A DNA stretch of 64,000 bases from Streptomyces sp. NBC_01288 (GCF_035982055.1 NZ_CP108427.1:7749001-7813000); one strand, 5' to 3'. Numbered from the stretch's first letter, positions 16,010-24,596 are shown. Translations and numbers: made by a program. Notes: generated by a model from the letters alone, not told the origin.

Positions 16010-17488
16010 ATGGACCTTGAGACGTTCCGCAAGCTGGCCACCGACCGTCGCGTCATCCCGGTCACCCGCAAGCTCCTCGCCGACGGCGACACCCCGGTCG
16101 CGCTCTACCGCAAACTCGCCGCGGAGCGCCCCGGCACCTTCCTCCTGGAGTCCGCGGAGAACGGCCGCTCCTGGTCCCGGTACTCGTTCGTCGGCGTCCG
16201 CAGCGCCGCCACCCTCACCGCCCGCGACGGGCAGGCCCACTGGCTCGGCACCCCGCCCGTGGGCGTCCCGGCCGACGGCGACCCGCTCGCCGCCCTGCGC
16301 GCGACCATCGAGACCCTGCACACGCCCCACCAGGAGGGCCTGCCGCCCTTCACCGGCGGCATGGTCGGCTATCTCGGCTACGACATCGTCCGCCGCCTGG
16401 AGAAGATCGGCCCCGGCGAGCGCGACGACCTCAAACTCCCCGAGCTGACCATGCTCCTCACCAGCGACCTCGCCGTGATGGACCACTGGGAGGGCTCGGT
16501 CCTGCTGATCGCCAACGCGATCAACCACAACGACCTCGACACCGGCGTCGACGAGGCCTACGCGGACGCGATCGCCCGCCTCGACACCATGGAGGCGGAC
16601 CTCTCCCGCGCGGTGGCCCAGCCGCCCGCCCAGCTCCCGCCCTCCGAGCTCCCGGAGTACACCGCGCTGTGGGGCGGCCCCGACTTCAAGGAGGCCGTCG
16701 AGGACATCAAGGAGCGCATCCGCGCGGGCGAGGCCTTCCAGGTCGTCCCCTCGCAGCGCTTCGAAACACCGTGCACGGCAAGCGCGTTGGACGTGTACCG
16801 GGTGCTGCGGGCGACCAACCCGTCGCCGTACATGTACCTGTTCCGCTTCGACGGCTTCGACGTCGTCGGCTCCTCCCCGGAGGCCCTCGTCAAGGTCGAG
16901 GACGGCCGTGCGATGGTCCACCCGATCGCCGGCACCCGGCACCGCGGCGCGACCCCGCAGGAGGACCAGGCCCTCGCCGACGAACTCCTCGCCGACCCCA
17001 AGGAGCGCGCCGAACACCTCATGCTGGTCGACCTCGGGCGTAACGATTTGGGCAGGGTCTGCGAGCCCGGCTCGGTCGAGGTCGTCGACTTCATGTCCGT
17101 CGAGCGGTACTCCCACGTGATGCACATCGTCTCGACGGTGACCGGCCGCGTGGCACCCGGCCGTACCGCCTTCGACGTCCTCACGGCCTGCTTCCCGGCC
17201 GGCACCCTCTCGGGCGCGCCCAAGCCCCGCGCGATGCAGATCATCGACGAACTGGAGCCGTCCAGAAGGGGGTTGTACGGCGGCTGTGTCGGCTACCTCG
17301 ACTTCGCGGGCGACTCCGACACCGCCATCGCCATCCGTACGGCCCTGCTCCGCGACGGCACCGCCTACGTCCAGGCGGGCGCCGGCATCGTCGCCGACTC
17401 GGACCCCGAGATGGAGGACCAGGAGTGCCGCAACAAGGCGGCGGCGGTCCTCCGCGCCGTGCACACGGCGAACCGGCTCGGGCAATAG
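16010..17488 (+). CDS. trpE: Anthranilate synthase component I
   Basis: Makes anthranilate from chorismate with a TrpG partner that is not in this window. The 492-residue protein has the N-terminal tryptophan-binding region (LLESAENGRSWSRYSFVG) and the C-terminal chorismate-binding core: VVPSQRFETPC, SSPEALVKVEDGRAMVHPIAGTRHRG (cited as PIAGTRHRGATPQED), LVDLGRNDLGRVC, and FPAGTLSGAPKPRAMQIIDEL. The LLES element suggests feedback inhibition by tryptophan. I see no leader peptide with a Trp run directly upstream, because hisI ends 11 bp before. Confidence 0.96.
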   Translation: MDLETFRKLATDRRVIPVTRKLLADGDTPVALYRKLAAERPGTFLLESAENGRSWSRYSFVGVRSAATLTARDGQAHWLGTPPVGVPADGDPLAALRATIETLHTPHQEGLPPFTGGMVGYLGYDIVRRLEKIGPGERDDLKLPELTMLLTSDLAVMDHWEGSVLLIANAINHNDLDTGVDEAYADAIARLDTMEADLSRAVAQPPAQLPPSELPEYTALWGGPDFKEAVEDIKERIRAGEAFQVVPSQRFETPCTASALDVYRVLRATNPSPYMYLFRFDGFDVVGSSPEALVKVEDGRAMVHPIAGTRHRGATPQEDQALADELLADPKERAEHLMLVDLGRNDLGRVCEPGSVEVVDFMSVERYSHVMHIVSTVTGRVAPGRTAFDVLTACFPAGTLSGAPKPRAMQIIDELEPSRRGLYGGCVGYLDFAGDSDTAIAIRTALLRDGTAYVQAGAGIVADSDPEMEDQECRNKAAAVLRAVHTANRLGQ

Positions 17489-17502
17489 GACGAGGGTCAT
17501 AT

Positions 17503-17532
17503 GAACCCCGGGTGACGGTTCGCCCGGGGTTC
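17503..17532 (+). terminator. Terminator after trpE
   Basis: A perfect 10-bp stem, GAACCCCGGG / CCCGGGGTTC, with a 10-nt loop, 14 bp after the trpE stop and 17 bp before the next start codon. No U-tract is present, which is usual in Streptomyces. Confidence 0.8.
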
Positions 17533-17549
17533 GAGCGATAGTGGAGCAC

Positions 17550-18185
17550 GTGACTGCTGCTGTTCCTCACCCCCGTTCCGAAGGCGAAGGCCCCGCCGCG
17601 CGCGCCGGCCGCCGCAGCCTTGCCGTGGCCCTGCTGAGCGGTGCGCTCGGCGCGGCCGTGGCGCTGCTGGCCACCCGTCAGCGTTGGTCGATGGGGACCG
17701 CGACGGTGGCCGGCGACGCGTTCCCGCTGTCCGTCAAGGGCAGCGACGTCACGGGCGTGCCCGCGGCGCTCGCCATAGTGGGCCTCGCCGCACTCGTCGC
17801 CGTCTTCGCCGTCCGCAGGGCGGGCCGCTTCGCGGTCTCCGCCCTCCTCGCGCTCTCCGGCGCGGGCATCGTCGCCGCGGCGCTCCTCGGCGCCACCGAC
17901 AGCTCCGCGCTCGACGACAAGGCCGCGCAGGCCTCCGGCGACACCTCGTCCGTCGTCCACGCCTTCGACCACACCGCCTGGCCCTACGTCGCCGCGGTGG
18001 GCGGCGGCCTGATCCTGCTGGCCGGCCTGCTCGCCCTCCTCTACGGCCGCCGTTGGCCCGCGATGTCGGGCCGCTACGAACGCAACGGCACGCCTCGCCC
18101 CCGGCGGGCTCCTGTGGTGGACCCCGATCGTCCTGAGGACATCTGGAAGGCTCTGGACCGGGGTGAGGACCCCACCGGCGCGTAG
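17550..18185 (+). CDS. TIGR02234-type trp-associated membrane protein
   Basis: A 211-residue protein with four predicted spans, including SLAVALLSGALGAAVALLA, AALAIVGLAALVAVFAV, and VAAVGGGLILLAGLLALLYG, and a long extracellular loop between the first two. It ends in a charged tail (PDRPEDIWKALDRGEDPTGA). The family is known only by its position beside trp genes. I prefer GTG 17550, since GGAG lies four bases upstream, over GTG 17541. Its role is unknown. Confidence 0.82.
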   Translation: MTAAVPHPRSEGEGPAARAGRRSLAVALLSGALGAAVALLATRQRWSMGTATVAGDAFPLSVKGSDVTGVPAALAIVGLAALVAVFAVRRAGRFAVSALLALSGAGIVAAALLGATDSSALDDKAAQASGDTSSVVHAFDHTAWPYVAAVGGGLILLAGLLALLYGRRWPAMSGRYERNGTPRPRRAPVVDPDRPEDIWKALDRGEDPTGA

Positions 18186-18221
18186 CGCTCCGCTGGGTGA
18201 GGGAGGAAGCGTCCGTTGTCC

Positions 18222-18304
18222 GTCGGGTGCGGCGTCGTCGTGGCTGGTCGCGCCCACGCGGCGGAGCCGCAGATCGGCACAGCCCCGCGCCCCTTCGGGG
18301 GCGC
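18222..18304 (-). repeat. Dispersed intergenic repeat with UUCG hairpin
   Basis: The 230-bp gap holds GTGGCTGGTCGCGC at 18240-18253 and the hairpin GCGCCCC-TTCG-GGGGCGC at 18287-18304. The inverted complement of the same element occurs after trpM (20353-20399). I recognise this as a frequent Streptomyces intergenic sequence. The stem with a UUCG tetraloop could terminate transcription. Confidence 0.65.
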
Positions 18305-18416
18305 TCCTGCACCGCAGCAGACACGGGGCCACCCCGAAGCATCGCTTCCGCGCGCGTGCGGAACAATGAGGCGTGAGCGTCTGCTCACACACGTACACGG
18401 CAACGAGGAGCACGTC

Positions 18417-18665
18417 ATGGCGGGCAACAGCCACGGTCACACTTTGGCCGCCTGGACCGGTACCACCATCATCTTCATCGGTTTCCTGGTCGGCGGCGCG
18501 TTCATGGTCATGGCGCAGCCGATCGGCTTCTGGGCCGGAATGGGGCTCGCGGTCGTCGGCGGCATCGTCGGCTGGGTCATGAGCGCGATGGGAATGGGCA
18601 TGCCCAAGGACCGTCCCCAGGACCTGACCGAGTTGCTCGGCAAGACGGCGCACGCCGACAGCTGA
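18417..18665 (+). CDS. HGxxPAAW-like small membrane protein
   Basis: An 82-residue protein beginning MAGNSHGHTLAAWTG, which matches the HGxxxAAW signature of a small actinobacterial family. Two spans follow: GTTIIFIGFLVGGAFMVMA and GFWAGMGLAVVGGIVGWVMS, then a hydrophilic tail. ATG 18417 has GAGGAG nine bases upstream. It is one of three small membrane-protein genes between trpE and trpC. The function is not known. Confidence 0.85.
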   Translation: MAGNSHGHTLAAWTGTTIIFIGFLVGGAFMVMAQPIGFWAGMGLAVVGGIVGWVMSAMGMGMPKDRPQDLTELLGKTAHADS

Positions 18666-18699
18666 GCCGTAGGCAGTAGCTGTCAGCCACCACTTCGTG

Positions 18700-18735
18700 G
18701 AGGGGCGGTCCCGGGAGCACCGGGAACCGCCCCTC
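18700..18735 (+). terminator. Terminator after the HGxxPAAW-like gene
   Basis: A 15-16 bp stem (GAGGGGCGGTCCCGG / CCGGGAACCGCCCCTC, one bulged T) with a 5-nt loop, 35 bp after the stop codon and 36 bp before the next start. Confidence 0.8.
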
Positions 18736-18771
18736 ACGCGCGCGTGCCGCACGAAAGGGCCAGGGGGCACA

Positions 18772-19239
18772 ATGCGAGACGTGAACGCCGACAGCCAGAG
18801 CATGCCGAAGACGCACACCCCCGGTACCGCCCCAGGTACCGCCTCCGTGCTGAACCGCGTCGCCGTGCCCGCCGCCGTCCTCGCGACCGTCGCCGGGGCC
18901 TTCGCCTACGTAGGCACCGTCGACCCGAACCAGCCCGGCCACTACCCCGTCTGCCCCCTGTACCGCTTCACCGGCCTGTACTGCCCCGGCTGCGGCGGCC
19001 TGCGCAGCGCGCACGAGTTCATCCACGGGGACTTCCTGGCCGCGCTCCAGGACAACGCGATCGCCGTAGTGGGCTATCTGGCCTTCATGGTCGTATGGAC
19101 CGTCTGGGTGGTCCGTGCGGCGCGCGGCCGGCCCGCGCGGATCGAACTCGGCAGGGTCCAGCTGTGGGGTCTGGGCGCGTTGGTGCTGGTCTTCACGGTT
19201 GTCCGGAACCTGCCGTTCGGTGGCTGGCTACACCCTTGA
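18772..19239 (+). CDS. DUF2752 membrane protein
   Basis: A 155-residue protein with three hydrophobic segments: VAVPAAVLATVAGAFAYVG, IAVVGYLAFMVVWTVWVV and LWGLGALVLVFTVVRNLPF. The DUF2752 hallmark, CPLYRFTGLYCPGCGGLRS, includes three cysteines, two of them in a CPGC arrangement. ATG 18772 has AGGGGG five bases upstream. The family has no firm function; the cysteines suggest a metal-binding or redox site at the membrane face. It precedes trpC by 126 bp. Confidence 0.87.
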   Translation: MRDVNADSQSMPKTHTPGTAPGTASVLNRVAVPAAVLATVAGAFAYVGTVDPNQPGHYPVCPLYRFTGLYCPGCGGLRSAHEFIHGDFLAALQDNAIAVVGYLAFMVVWTVWVVRAARGRPARIELGRVQLWGLGALVLVFTVVRNLPFGGWLHP

Positions 19240-19365
19240 TCAACCGACACATGTCCAGGTAGTGGGACCGGCGTCAACCGGATGCGAGGGCTACGCCTTC
19301 CTCCGGATACCATCGAGGTCAGATGTGACCATGGCTTTTCCACCGTCCGGAAGGGGGCCGCTCGC

Positions 19366-20175
19366 GTGAGTGTGCTCGACGAGATCATCGACGGAGTCCG
19401 TGCCGACCTGGCGGAACGGCAGGCGCGCGTCAGCCTCGACGAGCTCAAGGAGCGCGCGGCGAAGGCTCCCGCGGCCAAGGACGGTGTCGCCGCCCTGCGC
19501 GGCGACGGCGTCAAGGTCATCTGCGAGGTCAAGCGCTCCAGCCCCTCCAAGGGCGCGCTGGCCGCGATCGCCGACCCGGCGGGCCTCGCCGCCGACTACG
19601 AGGCGGGCGGCGCCGCCGTCATCTCCGTCCTCACCGAACAGCGCCGCTTCGGCGGTTCGCTGGCCGACCTGGAGGCCGTCCGCGCGCGGGTGGACATCCC
19701 GGTCCTCCGCAAGGACTTCATCGTCACGTCGTACCAGCTCTGGGAGGCCCGGGCCTACGGCGCCGACCTCGCCCTGCTGATCGTCGCGGCCCTGGACCAG
19801 CCGGCCCTGGAGTCCCTCATCGAGCGCGCCGAGTCGATCGGTCTCACGCCGATCGTCGAGGTCCACGACGAGGACGAGGTCGACCGCGCGGTCGACGCCG
19901 GCGCCAAGATCATCGGCGTCAACGCCCGCAACCTCAAGAATCTTGAGGTCGACCGCGGCACCTTCGAGCGCGTCGCCCCCGAGATCCCGGCCCACATCGT
20001 CAAGATCGCCGAGTCCGGCGTCCGCGGCCCCCACGACCTCATCGCCTACGCCAACGCGGGCGCCGACGCGGTCCTGGTGGGCGAGTCCCTGGTCACCGGC
20101 CGCGACCCGAAGTCGGCGGTCTCGGATCTGGTGGCGGCGGGCGAGCACCCCGCACTCCGCCACGGCCGTAGCTGA
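19366..20175 (+). CDS. trpC: Indole-3-glycerol phosphate synthase
   Basis: Closes CdRP to indole-3-glycerol phosphate. A 269-residue (beta/alpha)8 enzyme from GTG 19366 with AAGGGGG upstream. Catalytic residues lie in VICEVKRSSPSKGAL (Glu, Lys), VLRKDFIVTSYQL (Lys), IVEVHDEDEV (Glu), IIGVNARNL (Asn) and IAESGVRGPHD. This is the monofunctional form, in keeping with PriA supplying the TrpF activity. It leads the trpC-trpM-trpB-trpA block. Confidence 0.97.
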   Translation: MSVLDEIIDGVRADLAERQARVSLDELKERAAKAPAAKDGVAALRGDGVKVICEVKRSSPSKGALAAIADPAGLAADYEAGGAAVISVLTEQRRFGGSLADLEAVRARVDIPVLRKDFIVTSYQLWEARAYGADLALLIVAALDQPALESLIERAESIGLTPIVEVHDEDEVDRAVDAGAKIIGVNARNLKNLEVDRGTFERVAPEIPAHIVKIAESGVRGPHDLIAYANAGADAVLVGESLVTGRDPKSAVSDLVAAGEHPALRHGRS

Positions 20176-20196
20176 TCACCCGCTAGGCTGCCCCCG

Positions 20197-20364
20197 ATGA
20201 CACTCACCCTGACACCCATGGACCGGCACGCCCGCCTCGCGCGCGGCTGCCGTCCGAGGGGTTGCCGTGCCCCGGCCCGCAGGGTGCACGGCCGCAGGGT
20301 GCGTTACGTCATCGGAGACGAACCTGGGCAGGTAAACGGCCGTCGATGGCAGCGCGCCCTTTAG
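20197..20364 (+). CDS. trpM: TrpM-like small protein between trpC and trpB
   Basis: A 55-codon frame, ATG 20197 to TAG 20364, encodes a very basic protein whose core reads GCRPRGCRAPARRVHGRRVR followed by YVIGDEPGQVNG. In S. coelicolor a 63-residue gene at this exact place (trpX, later trpM) affects tryptophan supply and development; length, position and basic composition agree. It is shorter here because the stop lies in the loop of a repeat hairpin (20353-20371). Homology is from memory and was not aligned. Confidence 0.68.
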   Translation: MTLTLTPMDRHARLARGCRPRGCRAPARRVHGRRVRYVIGDEPGQVNGRRWQRAL

Positions 20365-20399
20365 GGGCGCGGGGAACTGCGCGACCAGCCACATCCGGC
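20353..20399 (+). repeat. Dispersed intergenic repeat with hairpin at the trpM stop
   Basis: CGCGCCC and GGGCGCG pair around TTTAG at 20353-20371, and the following GGGGAACTGCGCGACCAGCCAC is the inverted counterpart of the element at 18240-18293. The trpM stop codon sits in the loop. It may attenuate transcription between trpM and trpB. Confidence 0.6.
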
Positions 20400-20468
20400 C
20401 GGTACTCAACAATGGTCCCTGCCCCCACGGCGATTAGGTATTTCCCAAACTCACCGTGAGGTTTCCGC

Positions 20469-21758
20469 ATGCCCAGCGAGTTCTTCATCCCAGACCCCGA
20501 CGGTCAAATCCCCAGCGCCGAGGGCTACTTCGGCGCCTTCGGCGGCAAATTCATCCCGGAGGCCCTCGTCGCCGCCGTGGACGAGGTGGCCGTCGAGTAC
20601 GACAAGGCCAAGCACGACCCCGAGTTCGCCCGAGAGCTGGACGACCTTCTCCTCAACTACACCGGCAGGCCGAGCGCGTTCACCGAGGTACCCCGCTTCG
20701 CGGAGCACGCGGGTGGCGCGAGGATCTTCCTCAAGCGCGAGGACCTGAACCACACCGGTTCGCACAAGATCAACAACGTCCTCGGCCAGGCCCTGCTCAC
20801 CAAGCGCATGGGCAAGACCAGGGTCATCGCGGAGACCGGCGCCGGCCAGCACGGCGTCGCGACCGCCACCGCCTGCGCGCTGTTCGGCCTCGAATGCACC
20901 ATCTACATGGGCGAGATCGACACCCAGCGCCAGGCGCTGAACGTGGCCCGGATGCGCATGCTCGGCGCCGAGGTCATCGCCGTGAAGTCCGGCAGCCGCA
21001 CCCTCAAGGACGCGATCAACGAGGCGTTCCGCGACTGGGTCGCCAACGTCGACCGCACGCACTACCTCTTCGGTACGGTCGCCGGCCCGCACCCCTTCCC
21101 GGCCATGGTCCGCGACTTCCACCGCGTGATCGGCGTCGAGGCCCGCCGCCAGATCCTGGAGCGCGCCGGACGCCTCCCCGACGCGGCGATCGCGTGCGTC
21201 GGCGGCGGTTCGAACGCCATCGGCCTCTTCCACGCCTTCATCCCCGACGCGGACGTACGCCTCATCGGCTGCGAGCCCGCCGGACACGGCGTGGAGACGG
21301 GCGAGCACGCGGCGACGCTGACCGCGGGCGAGCCCGGCATCCTGCACGGTTCGCGGTCCTACGTCCTCCAGGACGAGGAGGGCCAGATCACCGAGCCGTA
21401 CTCGATCTCGGCCGGACTGGACTACCCGGGCATCGGCCCCGAGCACTCCTACCTCAAGGACAGCGGACGCGGCGAGTACCGCGCTATCACCGACGACGCG
21501 GCGATGCAGGCCCTGCGCCTGCTGTCGCGTACGGAGGGCATCATCCCGGCGATTGAGAGCGCCCACGCCTTGGCGGGTGCGCTGGAGGTCGGCAAGGAGC
21601 TGGGCAAGGACGGGCTGATCGTCGTCAACCTGTCCGGGCGCGGCGACAAGGACATGGACACGGCCGCGCGGTACTTCGGCCTGTACGACACCAGTGCCGA
21701 TGCCGAAGTCGCGGCGAACGCGGCCGACGTCGCGGAGATCGAGGGGGACGCCAAGTGA
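20469..21758 (+). CDS. trpB: Tryptophan synthase beta chain
   Basis: PLP-dependent condensation of indole with serine. The 429-residue protein starts at ATG 20469 with GAGG upstream. It has the N-terminal FGAFGGKFIPEALV, the PLP lysine in LNHTGSHKINNVLGQ, the gating region ETGAGQHGVATATACALF, the PLP phosphate loop CVGGGSNAIG, and the C-terminal VVNLSGRGDKDMDT. Overlap with trpA is 4 bp (GTGA). The C-terminal tail after AARYFGLYD is about 25 residues longer than the core fold needs. Confidence 0.98.
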   Translation: MPSEFFIPDPDGQIPSAEGYFGAFGGKFIPEALVAAVDEVAVEYDKAKHDPEFARELDDLLLNYTGRPSAFTEVPRFAEHAGGARIFLKREDLNHTGSHKINNVLGQALLTKRMGKTRVIAETGAGQHGVATATACALFGLECTIYMGEIDTQRQALNVARMRMLGAEVIAVKSGSRTLKDAINEAFRDWVANVDRTHYLFGTVAGPHPFPAMVRDFHRVIGVEARRQILERAGRLPDAAIACVGGGSNAIGLFHAFIPDADVRLIGCEPAGHGVETGEHAATLTAGEPGILHGSRSYVLQDEEGQITEPYSISAGLDYPGIGPEHSYLKDSGRGEYRAITDDAAMQALRLLSRTEGIIPAIESAHALAGALEVGKELGKDGLIVVNLSGRGDKDMDTAARYFGLYDTSADAEVAANAADVAEIEGDAK

Positions 21759-22570
21759 GCGGGAACATTCAGCTGCTGTCCGACACCCTCGCCGCCGCCA
21801 AGGCCGAAGGGCGCGCCGCGCTCATCGCCTATCTCCCGGCCGGGTTCCCGACCGTGGACGGCGGTATCGAGGCGATCAAGGCGGCCTTCGACGGCGGCGC
21901 GGACATCGTCGAGGTGGGCCTGCCGCACAGCGACCCCGTCCTCGACGGTCCCGTCATCCAGACCGCCGACGACATCGCCCTGCGCGGCGGCGTCAAGATC
22001 GCCGACGTCATGCGCACGGTCCGCGAGACTCACGCGGCGACCGGCAAGCCCGTACTCGTCATGACGTACTGGAATCCGATCGACCGCTACGGAGTCGAGC
22101 GCTTCACCGCCGAGCTGGCCGAGGCTGGCGGCGCCGGGTGCATCCTGCCCGACCTGCCCGTGCAGGAAGCGGGGCTCTGGAGGGAGCACGCCGAGAAGCA
22201 CGGGCTCGCCACGGTCTTCGTGGTCGCGCCCAGCAGCAAGGACGCCCGCCTCGCCGAGATCACCAAGGTCGGCACCGGCTTCGTCTACGCCGCTTCCCTG
22301 ATGGGCGTCACCGGCACCCGCGCGTCCGTGGGCGCGCAGGCGCAGGACCTCGTCGAACGCACCCGGGCCACCACCGACACGCCCGTGTGCGTCGGACTCG
22401 GTGTCTCGAACGCCCAGCAGGCCGCCGAGGTGGCCCGCTTCGCGGACGGCGTGATCGTCGGCTCGGCCTTCGTCAAGGGGATGCTGGACGCGCCGGACGA
22501 CGCGGCCGGCGTAGAGGCGGTCCGCGTGCTCGCGGGCGACCTCGCGAAGGGCGTGCGCGGACAGGCGTAG
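21755..22570 (+). CDS. trpA: Tryptophan synthase alpha chain
   Basis: Cleaves indole-3-glycerol phosphate to indole and GAP and channels indole to TrpB. The 271-residue barrel contains LIAYLPAGFPTVDGG, the catalytic Glu in IVEVGLPHSDPVLDGPVIQ, the catalytic Asp region CILPDLPVQE, YAASLMGVTGTR, and VCVGLGVSNAQQ. It is coupled to trpB by a GTGA overlap and followed by a 13-bp-stem hairpin. Confidence 0.98.
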   Translation: MSGNIQLLSDTLAAAKAEGRAALIAYLPAGFPTVDGGIEAIKAAFDGGADIVEVGLPHSDPVLDGPVIQTADDIALRGGVKIADVMRTVRETHAATGKPVLVMTYWNPIDRYGVERFTAELAEAGGAGCILPDLPVQEAGLWREHAEKHGLATVFVVAPSSKDARLAEITKVGTGFVYAASLMGVTGTRASVGAQAQDLVERTRATTDTPVCVGLGVSNAQQAAEVARFADGVIVGSAFVKGMLDAPDDAAGVEAVRVLAGDLAKGVRGQA

Positions 22571-22639
22571 CAGAGCGCCGGGCGTCACGGAGCAACCGGA
22601 ATAACAGAACAACTGGTCCCTCGTATGAGTGGACCTGGG

Positions 22640-22668
22640 ACCGGGGAGGCGCGCTGCGCCTCCCCGGT
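22640..22668 (+). terminator. Terminator of the trp operon
   Basis: A perfect 13-bp stem, ACCGGGGAGGCGC / GCGCCTCCCCGGT, with a 3-nt loop, 70 bp after the trpA stop and 13 bp before the next start codon. Confidence 0.87.
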
Positions 22669-22681
22669 TCGTTCTGCGGGT

Positions 22682-23461
22682 GTGAGCGAGAAGAACCGTG
22701 ACGGAAAGCGCACCGCCCGCGAGCGGCTGGCGGTCGAGCGTGAGAAGCAGAAGACCGCGGAGAGGCGGCGGCGCACGCTGATCGTGGCCGCCAGCGTCGT
22801 CTGCGTGCTGGGTCTGGCGACGGTGGGCGGCGTCCTCGCCGCGAACCACGGCAAGGACGACAGCGGCAGCAGCAAGGCGGGCCCGGTCGTGGCGCCCTCC
22901 GGGGCGACCGGCAAGGACAGCCTGGCGATCCAGGTCGGCAAGGACAGCGCCAAACAGACGCTCACGGTGTGGGAGGACTTCCGCTGCCCGGCCTGCCAGG
23001 CCTTCGAGACGGCGTACCGCTCCACACTCCACGAGCTGACGGACTCCGGGCAGCTCAAGGTGCAGTACCACCTGGTCACGATCATCGACGGCAACCTCGG
23101 CGGCACCGGCTCCAAGCGCGCGGCCAACGCGGCGGCCTGCGCCCAGGACGCCGGAATGTTCCGCGACTTCCACGACGTGCTGTACGAGAACCAGCCCAAG
23201 GAGACGGACGACGCCTACGCGAGCAACGCCAAGCTGATCGAGCTGGCGGGCAAGGTGAAGGGTCTCGACACGCCCGCCTTCCAGAAGTGCGTCAACAGCG
23301 GTACGCACGACAGCTGGGTCACGAAGTCGGCCGCCGCGTTCCAGGCCGGCGGATTCACCGGCACCCCGACCGTCCTCTTCGGCGGCAAGAACATCTACGC
23401 GGACCAGACGATGACCCCGGCGAAGCTGAAGCAGCTGGTCCAGGCGGCGAACAAGGGGTAG
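22682..23461 (+). CDS. DsbA-like thioredoxin-domain membrane protein
   Basis: A 259-residue protein: 40 charged cytosolic residues, one span (TLIVAASVVCVLGLATVGGV), then an extracytoplasmic DsbA/thioredoxin_4 domain with the redox motif CPAC in WEDFRCPACQAFE and the cis-proline region GFTGTPTVLFGGKNIY. It is probably a secreted thiol oxidoreductase. I place the start at GTG 22682, because an earlier in-frame ATG (22625) would put the trp terminator inside the gene. Confidence 0.88.
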   Translation: MSEKNRDGKRTARERLAVEREKQKTAERRRRTLIVAASVVCVLGLATVGGVLAANHGKDDSGSSKAGPVVAPSGATGKDSLAIQVGKDSAKQTLTVWEDFRCPACQAFETAYRSTLHELTDSGQLKVQYHLVTIIDGNLGGTGSKRAANAAACAQDAGMFRDFHDVLYENQPKETDDAYASNAKLIELAGKVKGLDTPAFQKCVNSGTHDSWVTKSAAAFQAGGFTGTPTVLFGGKNIYADQTMTPAKLKQLVQAANKG

Positions 23462-23476
23462 CGAGGGGTAAGCGGG

Positions 23477-23500
23477 CGGGCCGGTTTTCATACCGGCCCG
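23477..23500 (+). terminator. Terminator after the DsbA-like gene
   Basis: A perfect 9-bp stem, CGGGCCGGT / ACCGGCCCG, with a 6-nt loop, 16 bp after the stop codon. Confidence 0.8.
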
Positions 23501-23564
23501 TTATGGAGCCGTAGCCGGGCCGCTTGCCGTGGTCGCGGTCCGGCACGGTAGCGTCGACCCTGCC

Positions 23565-24539
23565 ATGGAACTTGCCTACATTCCCAGCCCGTCGCGCGGG
23601 GTCATCCACCTCGGCCCCATTCCGCTGCGCGGTTACGCGTTCTGCATCATCATCGGCGTCTTCGTCGCCGTCTGGCTCGGCAACAAACGCTGGGTCGCCC
23701 GCGGCGGCAAGGTCGGGACGGTGGCCGACATCGCTGTCTGGGCCGTGCCGTTCGGCCTCGTCGGCGGTCGCCTCTACCACGTGATCACGGACTACGAGCT
23801 GTACTTCAGCGAGGGCCGTGACTGGGTGGACGCCTTCAAGGTGTGGCAGGGCGGCCTCGGCATCTGGGGCGCGATCGCGCTCGGCGCCGTGGGCGCGTGG
23901 ATCGGCTGCCGCCGCCGTGGCATCCCGCTGCCCGCCTGGGCCGACGCCCTCGCCCCCGGCATCGCCTTCGCCCAGGCCATCGGCCGCTGGGGCAACTGGT
24001 TCAACCAGGAGCTGTACGGCCGCGAGACGCACCTCCCCTGGGCGCTGCACATCACGTCCTCGACGGACGGCCGCGTCCCCGGCTACTACCACCCGACCTT
24101 CCTGTACGAGTCGTTGTGGTGCGTCGGTGTCGGCTTCCTCGTCATCTGGGCCGACCGCCGCTTCAAGCTGGGCCACGGCCGGGCGTTCGCGCTGTACGTC
24201 GCCTCGTACTGCGTGGGCCGCGGCTGGATCGAGTACATGCGCGTCGACGACGCCCACCACTTCCTGGGCCTGCGGTTGAACGACTGGACCGCGATGATCG
24301 TCTTCCTGCTCGCGGTGACGTACTTCGTGATCTCGGCGAAGAAGCGCCCGGGCCGCGAGGAGATTGTCGAACCGGACACGGAGACGGACGCGGACGCCTC
24401 CGGCGGCGACACCGACGGTGACGACAGCGCGGCGACCGCGGAAGACGAGCCGAAGGAAGACGCGGACGCCAAGGAAGCGGACGTGGAGAACGAAGTGGAC
24501 ATGAAGAAAGACGAGGCCGAGTCGGCGAAGAAGGGCTGA
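23565..24539 (+). CDS. lgt: Prolipoprotein diacylglyceryl transferase
   Basis: Transfers diacylglycerol to the lipobox cysteine of prolipoproteins at the membrane. The 324-residue protein has about seven spans and the Lgt signature GRWGNWFNQELYGRET, plus FHAEY-equivalent YHPTFLYESLW and GGRLYHVITDYE. The last 60 residues (from GREEIVEPDTETDAD) are an acidic, Lys/Asp/Glu-rich tail that the enzyme core does not need. ATG 23565 is chosen as it gives the family N-terminus. It is followed by a 14-bp-stem terminator. Confidence 0.95.
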   Translation: MELAYIPSPSRGVIHLGPIPLRGYAFCIIIGVFVAVWLGNKRWVARGGKVGTVADIAVWAVPFGLVGGRLYHVITDYELYFSEGRDWVDAFKVWQGGLGIWGAIALGAVGAWIGCRRRGIPLPAWADALAPGIAFAQAIGRWGNWFNQELYGRETHLPWALHITSSTDGRVPGYYHPTFLYESLWCVGVGFLVIWADRRFKLGHGRAFALYVASYCVGRGWIEYMRVDDAHHFLGLRLNDWTAMIVFLLAVTYFVISAKKRPGREEIVEPDTETDADASGGDTDGDDSAATAEDEPKEDADAKEADVENEVDMKKDEAESAKKG

Positions 24540-24554
24540 CGGCCGGTTCTACGA

Positions 24555-24593
24555 CGATGAGGGCGCCCTGTCGCTGACGGGGCGCCCTCATCG
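24555..24593. terminator. Bidirectional terminator between lgt and the ADP-ribosylglycohydrolase operon
   Basis: A perfect 14-bp stem, CGATGAGGGCGCCC / GGGCGCCCTCATCG, with an 11-nt loop. It separates the convergent lgt and CitE-like genes and ends three bases before the latter's stop. Confidence 0.88.
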
Positions 24594-24596
24594 TGT

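Noticed and set aside
19240..19365. Trp leader peptide or attenuator upstream of trpC
   Set aside because: No short frame with Trp codons and no alternative hairpins are visible there.
22625..22681. Earlier ATG start for the DsbA-like gene
   Set aside because: It would place the trp operon terminator hairpin within the coding sequence; GTG 22682 gives the usual charged N-terminus.
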